From: Vibrio penaeicida
GTDB taxonomy: Bacteria > Pseudomonadota > Gammaproteobacteria > Enterobacterales > Vibrionaceae
NCBI RefSeq assembly: GCF_030689305.1
Contig: NZ_JAUYVM010000025.1
Span: 1 to 64,000, forward strand
Length of the DNA: 64,000 nt
Direction: 5' to 3'
Shown: in pieces, positions 17,714-27,992 of the stretch
Position numbering within the stretch: the stretch's first letter is position 1
How the letters are laid out: every line of letters starts with the position of its first letter
The notes under the pieces: generated by a model
Seen by the model: only the letters and a program-made list of their open reading frames with translations
Database searches by the model: none
What the model was told of the DNA's origin: nothing
Made by a program: the position numbers and the translations under genes

Positions 17714-18196
17714 TGCCCATCCTTGAACTTTCTTGTGTGGTTTCAGTATTAGCCAGTGATCTAACCGCGACAATGCGACGCCTATATAGAAAATGGGGGT
17801 TATTGCACGGCTAGGATAGGCTTGGCAAAAAGCGGATATGAAATATGCACCTAGTAACGCCCTAAACATGTAAAGACGGAGAAGAAAAGTCCAAAAATTG
17901 AAAAGGCACCGTGGTAAAAGTGAAATGGGGGAATGGCCAAAAACTGCACTATATGGATAGTTTGAGCAAAATACGGATAACAGGCACAGTCAGTATTGAG
18001 TAATATGTTAATATTATGTTAAGGGTCACGCCGTGGTGTAACGCACAGCTCGCCGCCAGAAAGACTCAATGCAATGGAAGCAGCCTTTTAAGAGAGTTAC
18101 TAAAGCGCAATTTGGTATGAGTAAAGCTTGTATTTGAATGAGATTACGCGCTTAGGAATTTCCCGAGTAGGCACAAATAAAAGATGGAGAGCAAAG
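17714..18196. promoter_or_regulatory. Divergent promoter region of the importer unit and AraC gene
   Basis: 483 bases between divergent starts. It should contain both promoters and probably the binding sites of the AraC-type regulator. TTAATATTATGTTAAGG near 18006 is AT-rich and partly symmetric. GGAG just upstream of 18197 is the regulator's ribosome site. I could not identify a defined AraC repeat. Confidence 0.4.
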
Positions 18197-19210
18197 ATGA
18201 AGTATGCCACTGAGTCTCCTCGTTTTAGCGTTCGCTCATTTCGCCAGAGATTAGACGAATCAAGCCATTTGTTGTTTAGCTCAAGTAACGTAGATGAAGC
18301 CAAAGCAAGTGTCGGGCGTGTTATGACAACTCACGAGCTTAATGTTATTAATAATAACGGTAGGCTTGATGCCAGTATGCATTACATGCCATTGGGTGAT
18401 ATCTCCCTGTATCGCTTAAAGTATGGGTCTAGTGTGTCCATCCATATCCCTACGATAAAAGATTATTACTGCATCCAAATCCCAATTCATGGTCATGCTT
18501 GTGTGACCAATGGTTCGGAGAAAATTGAATCGACAGAAAGTACGGCTTCCGTGCTGAACCCCGAAGTTCAAACCGACATGGTTTGGGATTACGACAACGA
18601 TCAATTTATGGTCCGGATATCTCGCTCATTAATGGAGCGAACTGCAATCGGTATTTTGGGGCATGATATTGATGACCCAATACGATTTGACGTCGGGTTT
18701 AGATGGCAAGATTGCCCCGCGTGGTATTGCTTACTCTCCTATTTACTCGATTTTTACGCTAACTCGGATCCCTCACTTCGAGAAAATAAGTTGATTACCA
18801 GCCAACTGAATCAACTAACTGCAACCACTTTGTTTTTAAACCACAAACATTCACAAAGTGAAGAGAAAGTGACTCAACGCACGTCTATTCGACCTCGTCA
18901 CATTAAGCGGGCTCAAGAGTACATGGAAGCGCATGCCCACGAGCCTATTTCCGTCGAATTGCTCGCTCAAGTTTGCGGTATCAGTATTCGCAGCCTCTAC
19001 AGTGGCTTTAAAGATTTCGTAGGGACTACGCCAATGCAATACTTGAGAAATTTGAGGCTGGATCATGTAAGGAATGATTTGCTGATCAGTGAAGCCACCA
19101 GCGTAACATCGGTCGCGATGAGGTGGGGGTTTTCTCATATGGGTAGGTTCAGTGCGGAATACAAAGCTCGCTTTGGTGAAAGCCCCAGCCAAACGTTTAG
19201 GAAACGTTAA
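18197..19210 (+). CDS. AraC-family transcriptional regulator
   Basis: The 337-residue protein has an N-terminal cupin-like AraC-binding domain (about residues 30-210; YYCIQIPIHGHACVTNGSE is typical) and a C-terminal double helix-turn-helix (about residues 235-335) with PISVELLAQVCGISIRSLY and SVTSVAMRWGFSHMGRFSAEY. This domain pair is seen in regulators that sense small aromatic or amine ligands. It is divergent from the oxidoreductase/peptide importer unit and upstream of the NRPS cluster, so it could control either or both. ATG 18197 fits a GGAG site; the upstream ATG at 18128 lacks one. Confidence 0.85.
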   Translation: MKYATESPRFSVRSFRQRLDESSHLLFSSSNVDEAKASVGRVMTTHELNVINNNGRLDASMHYMPLGDISLYRLKYGSSVSIHIPTIKDYYCIQIPIHGHACVTNGSEKIESTESTASVLNPEVQTDMVWDYDNDQFMVRISRSLMERTAIGILGHDIDDPIRFDVGFRWQDCPAWYCLLSYLLDFYANSDPSLRENKLITSQLNQLTATTLFLNHKHSQSEEKVTQRTSIRPRHIKRAQEYMEAHAHEPISVELLAQVCGISIRSLYSGFKDFVGTTPMQYLRNLRLDHVRNDLLISEATSVTSVAMRWGFSHMGRFSAEYKARFGESPSQTFRKR

Positions 19211-19878
19211 TCCTCCACTCAATTACTGTGCATCCTTTATCCCTGAAGAGAGGAAGTACCATAATATTGTGAGTGAAACTCAAATTTATAATATATTCAT
19301 GCTCTATGCACACTAACATATAAAGTCTGATTCATATCCCTGGTTTAACTTACAGTTTGATTCCCGTTTAATGAATAATTTTTGTGATCTATGTTTAAGC
19401 ATAAATATGCAAAAACCGTCATCTTTTCTCACTAATTAGTGTTTCATTTCACATATTCAATCAAAATATTAAATGCTGAATTATTCATTGGAGTAATAGA
19501 TTTAACCATTAGCCACTATTTATTAATGGGTATTAACTGCTCTGAGTCACATAATGTGAGTAATAAAATGATGGGTTATATGTTTTTTTAGGTCCATTAT
19601 CAAATATTATAATTTTGCTTATGAAAATTAATCTAAATATTATTAATAGTTAACGAGATGTAAAAATCATTATTAATAAACTTGTTGTTAGTTTTGTTTA
19701 AATAAAAAATAAGAGTGTGAAATTAATGTCGAATTAATACGTCATAGTGTGATGATAATAATATCGCTAGGTAATAACTAATATTTAAAACCATTTGGCT
19801 ATATCTTTATGCATTTCGCCATTCAGTGATTGGAATAAATGCATAGGGTTATTGCACCTAAAATTCTAGGGATAGTAG
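19211..19878. promoter_or_regulatory. Long AT-rich leader of the NRPS cluster
   Basis: 668 bases, markedly AT-rich compared with its flanks, without a credible ORF. It contains a 13-base palindrome TCACATAATGTGA at 19547-19559, several TATTAATA-type words near 19640-19680, and a GATGATAATAATATC stretch near 19751 that weakly recalls a Fur box. Such long AT-rich leaders are common targets of H-NS silencing in acquired clusters. The ribosome site is GGGATAG just before 19879. Confidence 0.45.
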
Positions 19879-22800
19879 ATGGAAACTCAGGCTTTAAGTA
19901 AACCAGAACCCTTAGGCAAGTTCAGTGCCCCTGTCTTAATACATGATTTCTTGGAAGAAAAAGTGGAAACTTCAAAGGATTGTGTAGCCATTGAGTTTAA
20001 TGGAAAAAAAACAACGTATTTTGAGCTGAACGCGCGAGCAAATAAAATCGCGCACTATATCAATTTAATGAACTTACCCAAAGGCAGCGTGATTGCCATA
20101 ATGGTAGAGCGATCTGAAGAGTTAATATATTCAATATTGGGTTGTTTGAAGTCTGGACATTGCTACCTTCCGATAAATCAAGGGATACCTAGAGCTCGAA
20201 ATCACTATATATTGAATTCTAGTAAAGCGGCTTTTTGTTTATATAGCGGTCACTATGAAGGAGAGACTTCCTTTCCGTTTGATTCGACAGAAATTATACA
20301 AAATATTATCGGTGATCCGCATTTAGGTATTCATAATTTAAATCTAGAATTACCAGATAAGACAGCGGCTTACCTTCTGTATACCTCTGGATCGACAGGT
20401 GTACCCAAAGGGGTAATACAAACTCACAGAACGTTAGTTAATCTAGTGTGTTCACAGATTCAGCAAGATCAAATAACGCAGCCTTACCGAACGCTTCAAT
20501 TTACGCCTGCAACCTTCGACGTTTCCATACAAGAAATGACCACCGCTTGGGCGACGGGTTCAACACTGGTCATGATGAGTGATGAGCAGAAAAAGGATCT
20601 ATCTCAGCTACCGGACATCATTATTCAGCAAAATGTAGAAAGAGTGTTTTTGCCCCCAGCCGTTTTTGGCTGGGTAGCTGACCACGTAGTGGCATTCAAT
20701 AAGTTAATACCCGAACTAAAGCAAGTGATTGTGGCAGGTGAAGCTTTGCAGATGTCGGTCAATATGTGCCAGTTCCTATCTGCACACCCATCGTGTGAAT
20801 TGTGGAACCATTATGGACCGACTGAAACCCATGTTGCCACTACGTTTAAAGTTGCTACGTACGCGTCTGGGCAGTGTCCACCGATAGGAAAACCAGTTCT
20901 CAATACCCAATGCCTTATTCTCGATGACAATCAAAATACGTGTACAGATGGAGAACAAGGGGAACTTTGGGTAAAAGGAGCGGGGATTGCTCTTGGCTAC
21001 ATTAATGCTGACGAGCAAACCATGGGTCGCTTTTCGAACGCAGAAGATGGGCAACCTATGTACTGCACAGGCGATAGGGTGAGTAAAGATCCTGATGGAA
21101 ACCTCGTTTTTCATGGTCGTAAAGATGATCAAGTACAAATTCGAGGGTTTCGAGTTGAGCTAGGCGAAATTGAACAAGCGCTGACGTCGATAAATTCGAT
21201 TAGCCAAGCGGTAGTGGTGTATGGGGGTAAGGAAGAATCCTTTGGATTAAGTGCGTTTATAAAACAAACTTCCCTGAAGCGAGATTTAAATAACGTTCGC
21301 GCCATTCTTGAGGAGCAGTTACCAAACTATATGGTGCCAGAGAGCTTAGTAGAGGTATCCGACTTTCCTTTAAATCAGAACGGCAAAGTGGATAAGAAAG
21401 CACTAGTAACCCATCATTTTGTACCTAACGAGTCTATGCAGGTTGTGGTGACAGAAACTGAGCACAAGCTTCGTACAATTTGGGCGAGCCTGCTGGACTT
21501 GAGTGAAGACAAAATTGGTCGTGACAGCTCGTTTTTTAGTATTGGCGGGGAATCCATTCTAGCGGTCAAGTTGCTCGATAAAATACAAATGGAATTCGAT
21601 AAAAGCATCAGTCTCGAATCAATATTCCTGCACTCAACCCTCAAAGATTTGGCGACCCATATTGATTCTTCTTCAAACCCCATTGCTCAGTTACCCGTAT
21701 TTATTTCCTCGGGCCAAACGGTTTCCGAAGATCAGGTGTCGTTCGCGCAATCCAGCTTTTGGTTTTTGAATCAATCGGGTCAATCTCAGAGCTACAACAT
21801 TTTACTTCCAATAGATGTTGGCGGGTCATTGGATATGATCCAATTAGAAGTGGCCCTCGAGCTTTTGGTCACCAAGTTTGATGTGTTTCAAACTGGCTTT
21901 ATGCTCAATAGTGCGGGTAACCTTGTTCCCACGCCGTTACGGCAATCTTTCGAATTCCTCAGCACTTCGGATGATCTACAAACCATTATCGATAGAGAGC
22001 AGACCCATGTGTTTGACTTAGAAGCTGGACCGCTTCTTAGGGTGAGCGCGATACAACAGAGCGCGGACAGCGCAGTGCTTCTGTTGTCTGTCCCTCATAT
22101 TATTGCAGACGGTTGGTCGATGGAGCTTGTGTATAAAGAGCTTGTCGCACTTTACACCAAAGCAGAATTAGCCCCTATTAAGCCCAAATTTGGTTTTCAA
22201 GAATTTGCCCTTAGCCAAAGAAAATGGGTTAAGAAAGGGTTGCTGGAACCGTCCAGACAGTACTGGAAAACAGCGCTGGCTTCGCTGCCTACGGTTCATC
22301 AAATCCCATTGGATTACCCGCGACCAACCATTCGAACATTCGAAGGGAACCAAGCTTCAGTTTCGTTGCAACCTTCTCTTGTCAGCGATATTGAGCAATG
22401 GTCTTCAACGCGTGGCATGACTTTGTTTATGACGGTGCATGCTGCATTTTCTCTTTTGTTGAGCCGTTTGAGTCAGGCGGAAGAGATAGTGATAGGTGTA
22501 CCTGCTGGTGGGCGCACGAATTCGGACTTTTCACAAGTGGTTGGGTATTTATCAAACCTTATTCTTTTAAGAACAGAATACAACCCGCGAATGCGCGTGG
22601 ACGCCTATTGTGAACAAATCAAACAGCGTAATCTCGATGCCTTAAAGCATCAAAACTACCCATTTGAATGTGTGATGGAGGAGCTAGATTACTCGACCAA
22701 TCCGTCTTTTAATCCGTTGTTTCAAGTGATGCTCAGTGTGGAAGACCAGCTGACGATGCTCGAAACCGAAGATGCCATATTCGTACCGCAACACTATCTG

Positions 22801-25800
22801 ACCCAAGGGGCAAAATACGATTTGCACCTAAGAATCATGAAAATGAATGATGGGCAGATATCACTGGATTTGGAGTACGACAGCAAACTATTCAGAGAAG
22901 ACACGGCACAGCAATTGGTGGATGGGGTCTGTACGCTGCTTAAAGGCTTCACGGAAAATCAAAACTCAGAGCTACACGCATTGCCATTTGCACCTTTATC
23001 AGAATGGAAAGCGCTACCAAAAAAACAACCTCACACTCAAACGCAGAACCTGTTTACGCTCTTTTCTGACGCAGTAAAGCAATCTCCTAATTCGGTGGCT
23101 CTGGAGTTCAATTCTGCCAGTATGAGCTATGCAGAGCTTGATCTTTACTCCAATCAACTCGGTGCTTGGTTACAAAATGCTGGGGTAGAAAAAGACCAGC
23201 ACGTTGGTATTGCATTACCAAGGTCGTTTGAGCTTATTATCGCGATTTTGGGCGTTATCAAAGCGGGGGGTGTTTATGTTCCCTTTGAAGAAAGCCACCC
23301 AGATGCACGTTTAGTTACTATTGCAGAAGACGCAGATATACGCATTCTGATTACTGATGGAATCCAAAAAAAATGGGCACCGTCGGCAATTTCTCAAGTG
23401 AATGTGGATACCGCCATACACCATGGTGACACTCAACGTCTTCATCCTGTAGAACGTTTCGATGATGATCCTCTTTCCCTTATCTACACATCGGGTTCGA
23501 CCGGTAAACCTAAAGGTGTGGTTCAAACACATCGAACCATTTGGAATTTGGTTGAGCACCAAAGCCTCGAAGATGGGATAAATGAAAGCTTGAGAACGCT
23601 GCAATTCACGCCAATAGGATTTGACGTATCGATTCAGGAATTGGCGACAAGCTGGAAAACATTGAGCCCATTGGTTCTGATTGAGCAATCAGAGAAAGAC
23701 GAACTTAATACATTTGCTCAGTGTTTGGCCGAGAAAAACATCGAGCGACTATTCTGTCCTCCGGCTGTGCTCGCCGTGCTCGCGGAACAACATGACGACT
23801 TGAATGACCGACTCTCATTAAAAGAGGTCATTGTTGCGGGGGAAGCATTGATTTTAACCCCAGCGATACGTCGGATGTTTTTGAAATTAGATGGTTGCCA
23901 ACTGTGGAACCACTACGGGCCAACCGAAACGCATGTAGTCACGACTTATCGAGTAAACACCAATAGCGATGGTGAATTCCCACCAATTGGAAGCCCGTTA
24001 TCTCATTCTTCGCTGTTTGTTCTAAACGCCTCGGGGCTGCCTTGTTCAAAGGGCGAGACTGGTGAGCTTTGGGTCGGTGGGGATTGTTTAGCAAAAGGGT
24101 ATCATCAACGTGATGAAGAAACACAGGCGCGTTTTCAACATCATGACTATGCGGGTCAACGCCTCTACAGAACAGGCGATTTGGTTCGCCAATCTAGCTG
24201 TGGCGCGCTTGAATACATAGGGCGGCAAGATACCCAGGTCAAAATTCGCGGCTACCGCATTGAATTATCAGGGGTGGAATCCACACTACTGAATTTGCCC
24301 CATGTGTCTGAGGCTCGTGTTATCGCTCAGCCCCGTACTGCGCACGACAAGCAGCTTATCGCTTATGTGGTGCTCTCGAATTCAGAAGCAAATGAATCAC
24401 TCATCATACCGTCTCTTCATGCCGAACTGAGTGAGCAGTTACCCAGCTATATGCTGCCTCATTCGATTATTTCAGTACCGTCGTTTCCACTGACCACCAA
24501 TGGGAAATTGGACATTGCTAAATTGCCTGATCCGAAAGAGGCACTTTTAAGCACAGCCGAAGAGGGCGAGCTAACCCCAGCGTTGATTCAAATGAAAGCC
24601 ATCTGGGTAGAAATATTAGAAATGAGCCCGAGCAACTTCAGCATTATTGATCCTTTTTTCAGCTTAGGTGGGCATTCTTTGCAAGCCGTTCGGTTGGTGA
24701 ATCGAATCGCTCGGGAATACAAGAAAGACTTATCTTTGCGAGACTTTTTCCAAAACAGCTCAGTCGAAAAACTATCGAGGTTTTTGGAAGATAGGTCGGA
24801 ATCGGCTTTAGCGGGTTCGATAATACCTAAACGAAATATTCAATTGCCGATCCCTTTAACTTCGCAGCAAGAAAAATTGTGGTTTGTTTGGAAGCTAGAA
24901 GGCGGGCTGAAAGAGTATAACCAGCAATTGGTTATTCGCGATCCTCAATGCCTCAATCGTAAGGCAGTCGAATCCCTATTTAACCAGCTCGTGATGGCGA
25001 ACCCCGCTTTAAGAACACAGTTCTATCAAGAAAAAGGGGAGTGGTTCCAGAAGGCAATAAGTTCTGTTTCTTTAGAGTTGGATTGGGAGAGTGTATCGAC
25101 CGTTCTGCCGAAAGATCTCAACGCCATGTGCTTGAGTGAAAAAGAGACGGAGTTTGATCTCACCAAACAAATCGGGTTGAAAGTAAAGGTTTTAGAGACT
25201 TCGGAAGCCAATAATATTTGGATTTTGACGCTTTCACATTTGATATTTGATGGTGCGAGTGCAGCGGTATTGCTCGAAGACATCTCACTGCTCGCCCAAT
25301 ATAAACACCTGTCGAAAGACAAGGACTACTTTGATTATGCACAGTGGGTTGAGCTCATTAGTCAGCCTGCAGAAGAGGCAGGGCTAACGTTTTGGAAGCA
25401 GCACTTAAAAGGCATTCCTGACTTGCTTCATTTGCCACTGGATCTCGCTCGGCCAAACAACTCATGTTTTAGCGCAGAATCGGTGCCAATTGAGATCAAT
25501 CCTCAGTTACTTGCGAAGCTACGAGAAGCAGCGGCGATGCACGATTTGACTTTGCATATGCTTACTCATGGAACGTTGTCACTCACGCTATCAATGTACG
25601 CGGGCGTTACGGATGTGGTGTTAGGTATCCCTGTTGCGAATCGAGAATCCGAAGCCTTAAATGATGTCATTGGCTTTTTTGCAAACACGATTGCCGTTCG
25701 TACAGACTGCAGTCGCGAACAAACATTAAACGATTTTTGGGCGCAAATACGAAGCAACGCTTCGCTGGTACAGCAGTATCAAAGTGTGCCTTTCGATAAG

Positions 25801-27990
25801 GTGGTGGAAGCATGTAACCCCGTTAGAAGCCGATCTTATAGCCCTATCTTTCAAGTGTTGTTCAGCATGAATTCTGTAAACCATGCTTCAAAAGAGTCGC
25901 CTTTTGAACTGATGACAGAGGCGATGGCAGAGCAACACAGTGTGTTGGATCTTATCGTTAACTTAGTTGAAGACGAGCAGCATTGCCACGGTCACTTTAC
26001 CTACCAAAAAGCGTTGTTTACTCAATCGAGCATGGTACGTCTAGCGCAGAGTTGGGTGAATATGCTGGAAATGATGGCGTTAATGGTCAGCCAAAAGCAA
26101 GAAACCATTCCACTGCATGACCTCCCTTTAGTAGAAGGAAGCCTAATTGGACAGCACCCACAATCAAAGCACCTCAATGCACCAGAATTGAACATTTCTA
26201 AGGCGCCGAGCCAAACAGTTTTGTGTGACTTTAAAGAGCAAGTCAGGCTGAGAGGGCAAGCCGTTGCTTTGAATTATGAAATCGATAATCAATTATGTTC
26301 AATAAGTTACATTCGGTTGAATGAGCTTTCCGATACCTTGGCAAATGTACTTAGTGCGGATGGTATGAAGGCGGGTGACATGGTGGTTGTTCATGTTCAG
26401 CGAGACCCGCTGACAGTGATCGCTCAGCTGGCCTTGTTTAAGATTGGGGCGGTATATCTACCCGTGGAAGAGTCTACCCCTGCGGAGCGGCAAGCCGTCA
26501 TTATTGAAGAAAGCCGCGCTCAGTGGCAGATCCAATTTTCAGCCAACAACATATCTGCGAAAGGCGTTAAGACAAAATTCATCAGTTTGCCTCAACTCTC
26601 TGCCATGAAGGTGTTGGATTTTACGCCGAATACGCTAAGCGCAGAAACTTCTGCCTACGCGATCTATACTTCCGGCTCGACAGGAAAACCGAAAGGTGTA
26701 TTGGTTGGGCATGGTGGTTTAGCCAATACCATCCGCTCACTGGTTTCGGAGTATCACCTTCATGACGACGCTCGGGTATTGCAAAATGTTCCTCTAGGGT
26801 TCGATGTGTCGATTTCTGAGGTTTGGCAGGCGTTATGCTCTGGTGCGTCGCTGCATATCGTTGGCAAAGATGCCCTAGTACCGGGCAAGCCACTAAGCCA
26901 AACGTTGATAACACATAAAATCACGCACTTATCGATTGTACCAACAGCGTTAGATGTTATAGAGCCTCATAAAGACATGGCTTTGGAATCATTAATTGTT
27001 GGGGGAGAAGTGACGTCGAAAGCCTTAATTGAGCGTTGGTTACCGTTCTGCCGCTACTTTGTGGCTTATGGACCAACAGAATGCAGTATTTGCTGTTTCA
27101 CTCAAGAATATGACCCAAACACGTCGATTTATAGCATTGGAAACATCGTGCCAAACATGCAAGCCCGTGTGTTGGACGATTATGATCAACCTGTTATTCC
27201 CGGAGCGATAGGTGAGCTTTGTATATCTGGAATCGGTTTAGCAAAAGGATACTTAAACCGACCAGAACTGACTAACCAACGGTTTTTCGAATGGGAAGAC
27301 GGCTTTACCTACTACCGAAGCGGAGATTTAGTGCGTGTTTTGGGTGATGGAACCATCGAATTCCACGGCCGTGATGATCATCAAGTCAAAATTCGAGGGC
27401 AGCGCGTTGAACTTACCGAAATAGAATCCGCAGTTAGCCGAGTCGAATCAGTACGAGCTTGTGCTGTGACCTACGAAGCGCACCATGGGGCTTATCAGTT
27501 GGTGGCTTACATTGTGTTATCTGGCAGACAGGATCTTAATGCTGCTTCGCTCGACGAGATAAAATCCGTAACAGAAAATGAATTGCCGTCCTATATGCGG
27601 CCTAACCATGTCATTGCACTGGAATATCTACCTTTTACGGCATCGGGCAAGCTCGATAAAAGCCAGCTCCCCTGTCCAGACATGGGAGTTAAAGCCACAG
27701 CTATTCAATTACCGACCAACGAAATAGAAACCAGTCTTTTGTCTCTATGGTCCGAGCTTTTATCTCTGACCCCTGAACAGATCAGTACGGACGAAAGTTT
27801 CTTCAGCGTGGGTGGGCATTCCCTGCTTTTGATCAAGTTAATAAATGAAATTGAAGTGAGGTATGGAATGTCGATGTCGACATCCTTTGCCTATGAAAAC
27901 AACACGATTGTTCAAATGGCTGTAGCCATTGAAGAGGCTAACTACAGTAGCCAAACAAAAGACGACTCAACGGAAGAGATGGAGTGGTAA
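19879..27990 (+). CDS. Trimodular NRPS, A-T-C-A-T-C-A-T (Pro-Pro-X)
   Basis: A 2703-residue peptide synthetase. Domain order: A1 (1-510), T1 (GGES, Ser about 558), C1 (605-1045, active SxPHIIADG about 739), A2 (A3 motif YTSGSTGKPKG about 1202), T2 (GGHS about 1597), C2 (1630-2090, SHLIFDG about 1786), A3 (YTSGSTGKPKG about 2262), T3 (GGHS about 2645). It starts directly with an A domain, so it loads the first amino acid. By alignment by eye to the GrsA pocket, A1 reads D-V-Q-F-I-A-H-V-A and A2 D-V-Q-F-I-A-H-V-V, matching proline codes; A3 reads D-V-S-S-I-G-A-I-C, which I cannot assign. C1 and C2 keep the second catalytic His. The acidic C-terminal tail (DDSTEEMEW) suits docking to the TubC-like domain of the next protein. 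Confidence 0.93.
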   Translation: METQALSKPEPLGKFSAPVLIHDFLEEKVETSKDCVAIEFNGKKTTYFELNARANKIAHYINLMNLPKGSVIAIMVERSEELIYSILGCLKSGHCYLPINQGIPRARNHYILNSSKAAFCLYSGHYEGETSFPFDSTEIIQNIIGDPHLGIHNLNLELPDKTAAYLLYTSGSTGVPKGVIQTHRTLVNLVCSQIQQDQITQPYRTLQFTPATFDVSIQEMTTAWATGSTLVMMSDEQKKDLSQLPDIIIQQNVERVFLPPAVFGWVADHVVAFNKLIPELKQVIVAGEALQMSVNMCQFLSAHPSCELWNHYGPTETHVATTFKVATYASGQCPPIGKPVLNTQCLILDDNQNTCTDGEQGELWVKGAGIALGYINADEQTMGRFSNAEDGQPMYCTGDRVSKDPDGNLVFHGRKDDQVQIRGFRVELGEIEQALTSINSISQAVVVYGGKEESFGLSAFIKQTSLKRDLNNVRAILEEQLPNYMVPESLVEVSDFPLNQNGKVDKKALVTHHFVPNESMQVVVTETEHKLRTIWASLLDLSEDKIGRDSSFFSIGGESILAVKLLDKIQMEFDKSISLESIFLHSTLKDLATHIDSSSNPIAQLPVFISSGQTVSEDQVSFAQSSFWFLNQSGQSQSYNILLPIDVGGSLDMIQLEVALELLVTKFDVFQTGFMLNSAGNLVPTPLRQSFEFLSTSDDLQTIIDREQTHVFDLEAGPLLRVSAIQQSADSAVLLLSVPHIIADGWSMELVYKELVALYTKAELAPIKPKFGFQEFALSQRKWVKKGLLEPSRQYWKTALASLPTVHQIPLDYPRPTIRTFEGNQASVSLQPSLVSDIEQWSSTRGMTLFMTVHAAFSLLLSRLSQAEEIVIGVPAGGRTNSDFSQVVGYLSNLILLRTEYNPRMRVDAYCEQIKQRNLDALKHQNYPFECVMEELDYSTNPSFNPLFQVMLSVEDQLTMLETEDAIFVPQHYLTQGAKYDLHLRIMKMNDGQISLDLEYDSKLFREDTAQQLVDGVCTLLKGFTENQNSELHALPFAPLSEWKALPKKQPHTQTQNLFTLFSDAVKQSPNSVALEFNSASMSYAELDLYSNQLGAWLQNAGVEKDQHVGIALPRSFELIIAILGVIKAGGVYVPFEESHPDARLVTIAEDADIRILITDGIQKKWAPSAISQVNVDTAIHHGDTQRLHPVERFDDDPLSLIYTSGSTGKPKGVVQTHRTIWNLVEHQSLEDGINESLRTLQFTPIGFDVSIQELATSWKTLSPLVLIEQSEKDELNTFAQCLAEKNIERLFCPPAVLAVLAEQHDDLNDRLSLKEVIVAGEALILTPAIRRMFLKLDGCQLWNHYGPTETHVVTTYRVNTNSDGEFPPIGSPLSHSSLFVLNASGLPCSKGETGELWVGGDCLAKGYHQRDEETQARFQHHDYAGQRLYRTGDLVRQSSCGALEYIGRQDTQVKIRGYRIELSGVESTLLNLPHVSEARVIAQPRTAHDKQLIAYVVLSNSEANESLIIPSLHAELSEQLPSYMLPHSIISVPSFPLTTNGKLDIAKLPDPKEALLSTAEEGELTPALIQMKAIWVEILEMSPSNFSIIDPFFSLGGHSLQAVRLVNRIAREYKKDLSLRDFFQNSSVEKLSRFLEDRSESALAGSIIPKRNIQLPIPLTSQQEKLWFVWKLEGGLKEYNQQLVIRDPQCLNRKAVESLFNQLVMANPALRTQFYQEKGEWFQKAISSVSLELDWESVSTVLPKDLNAMCLSEKETEFDLTKQIGLKVKVLETSEANNIWILTLSHLIFDGASAAVLLEDISLLAQYKHLSKDKDYFDYAQWVELISQPAEEAGLTFWKQHLKGIPDLLHLPLDLARPNNSCFSAESVPIEINPQLLAKLREAAAMHDLTLHMLTHGTLSLTLSMYAGVTDVVLGIPVANRESEALNDVIGFFANTIAVRTDCSREQTLNDFWAQIRSNASLVQQYQSVPFDKVVEACNPVRSRSYSPIFQVLFSMNSVNHASKESPFELMTEAMAEQHSVLDLIVNLVEDEQHCHGHFTYQKALFTQSSMVRLAQSWVNMLEMMALMVSQKQETIPLHDLPLVEGSLIGQHPQSKHLNAPELNISKAPSQTVLCDFKEQVRLRGQAVALNYEIDNQLCSISYIRLNELSDTLANVLSADGMKAGDMVVVHVQRDPLTVIAQLALFKIGAVYLPVEESTPAERQAVIIEESRAQWQIQFSANNISAKGVKTKFISLPQLSAMKVLDFTPNTLSAETSAYAIYTSGSTGKPKGVLVGHGGLANTIRSLVSEYHLHDDARVLQNVPLGFDVSISEVWQALCSGASLHIVGKDALVPGKPLSQTLITHKITHLSIVPTALDVIEPHKDMALESLIVGGEVTSKALIERWLPFCRYFVAYGPTECSICCFTQEYDPNTSIYSIGNIVPNMQARVLDDYDQPVIPGAIGELCISGIGLAKGYLNRPELTNQRFFEWEDGFTYYRSGDLVRVLGDGTIEFHGRDDHQVKIRGQRVELTEIESAVSRVESVRACAVTYEAHHGAYQLVAYIVLSGRQDLNAASLDEIKSVTENELPSYMRPNHVIALEYLPFTASGKLDKSQLPCPDMGVKATAIQLPTNEIETSLLSLWSELLSLTPEQISTDESFFSVGGHSLLLIKLINEIEVRYGMSMSTSFAYENNTIVQMAVAIEEANYSSQTKDDSTEEMEW

Positions 27991-27992
27991 AC

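Noticed and set aside
19745..19765. Fur box upstream of the NRPS
   Set aside because: The match to the 19-base consensus is weak and expected by chance in such AT-rich DNA; the cluster has no siderophore-type genes (no catechol, hydroxamate or TonB receptor genes).
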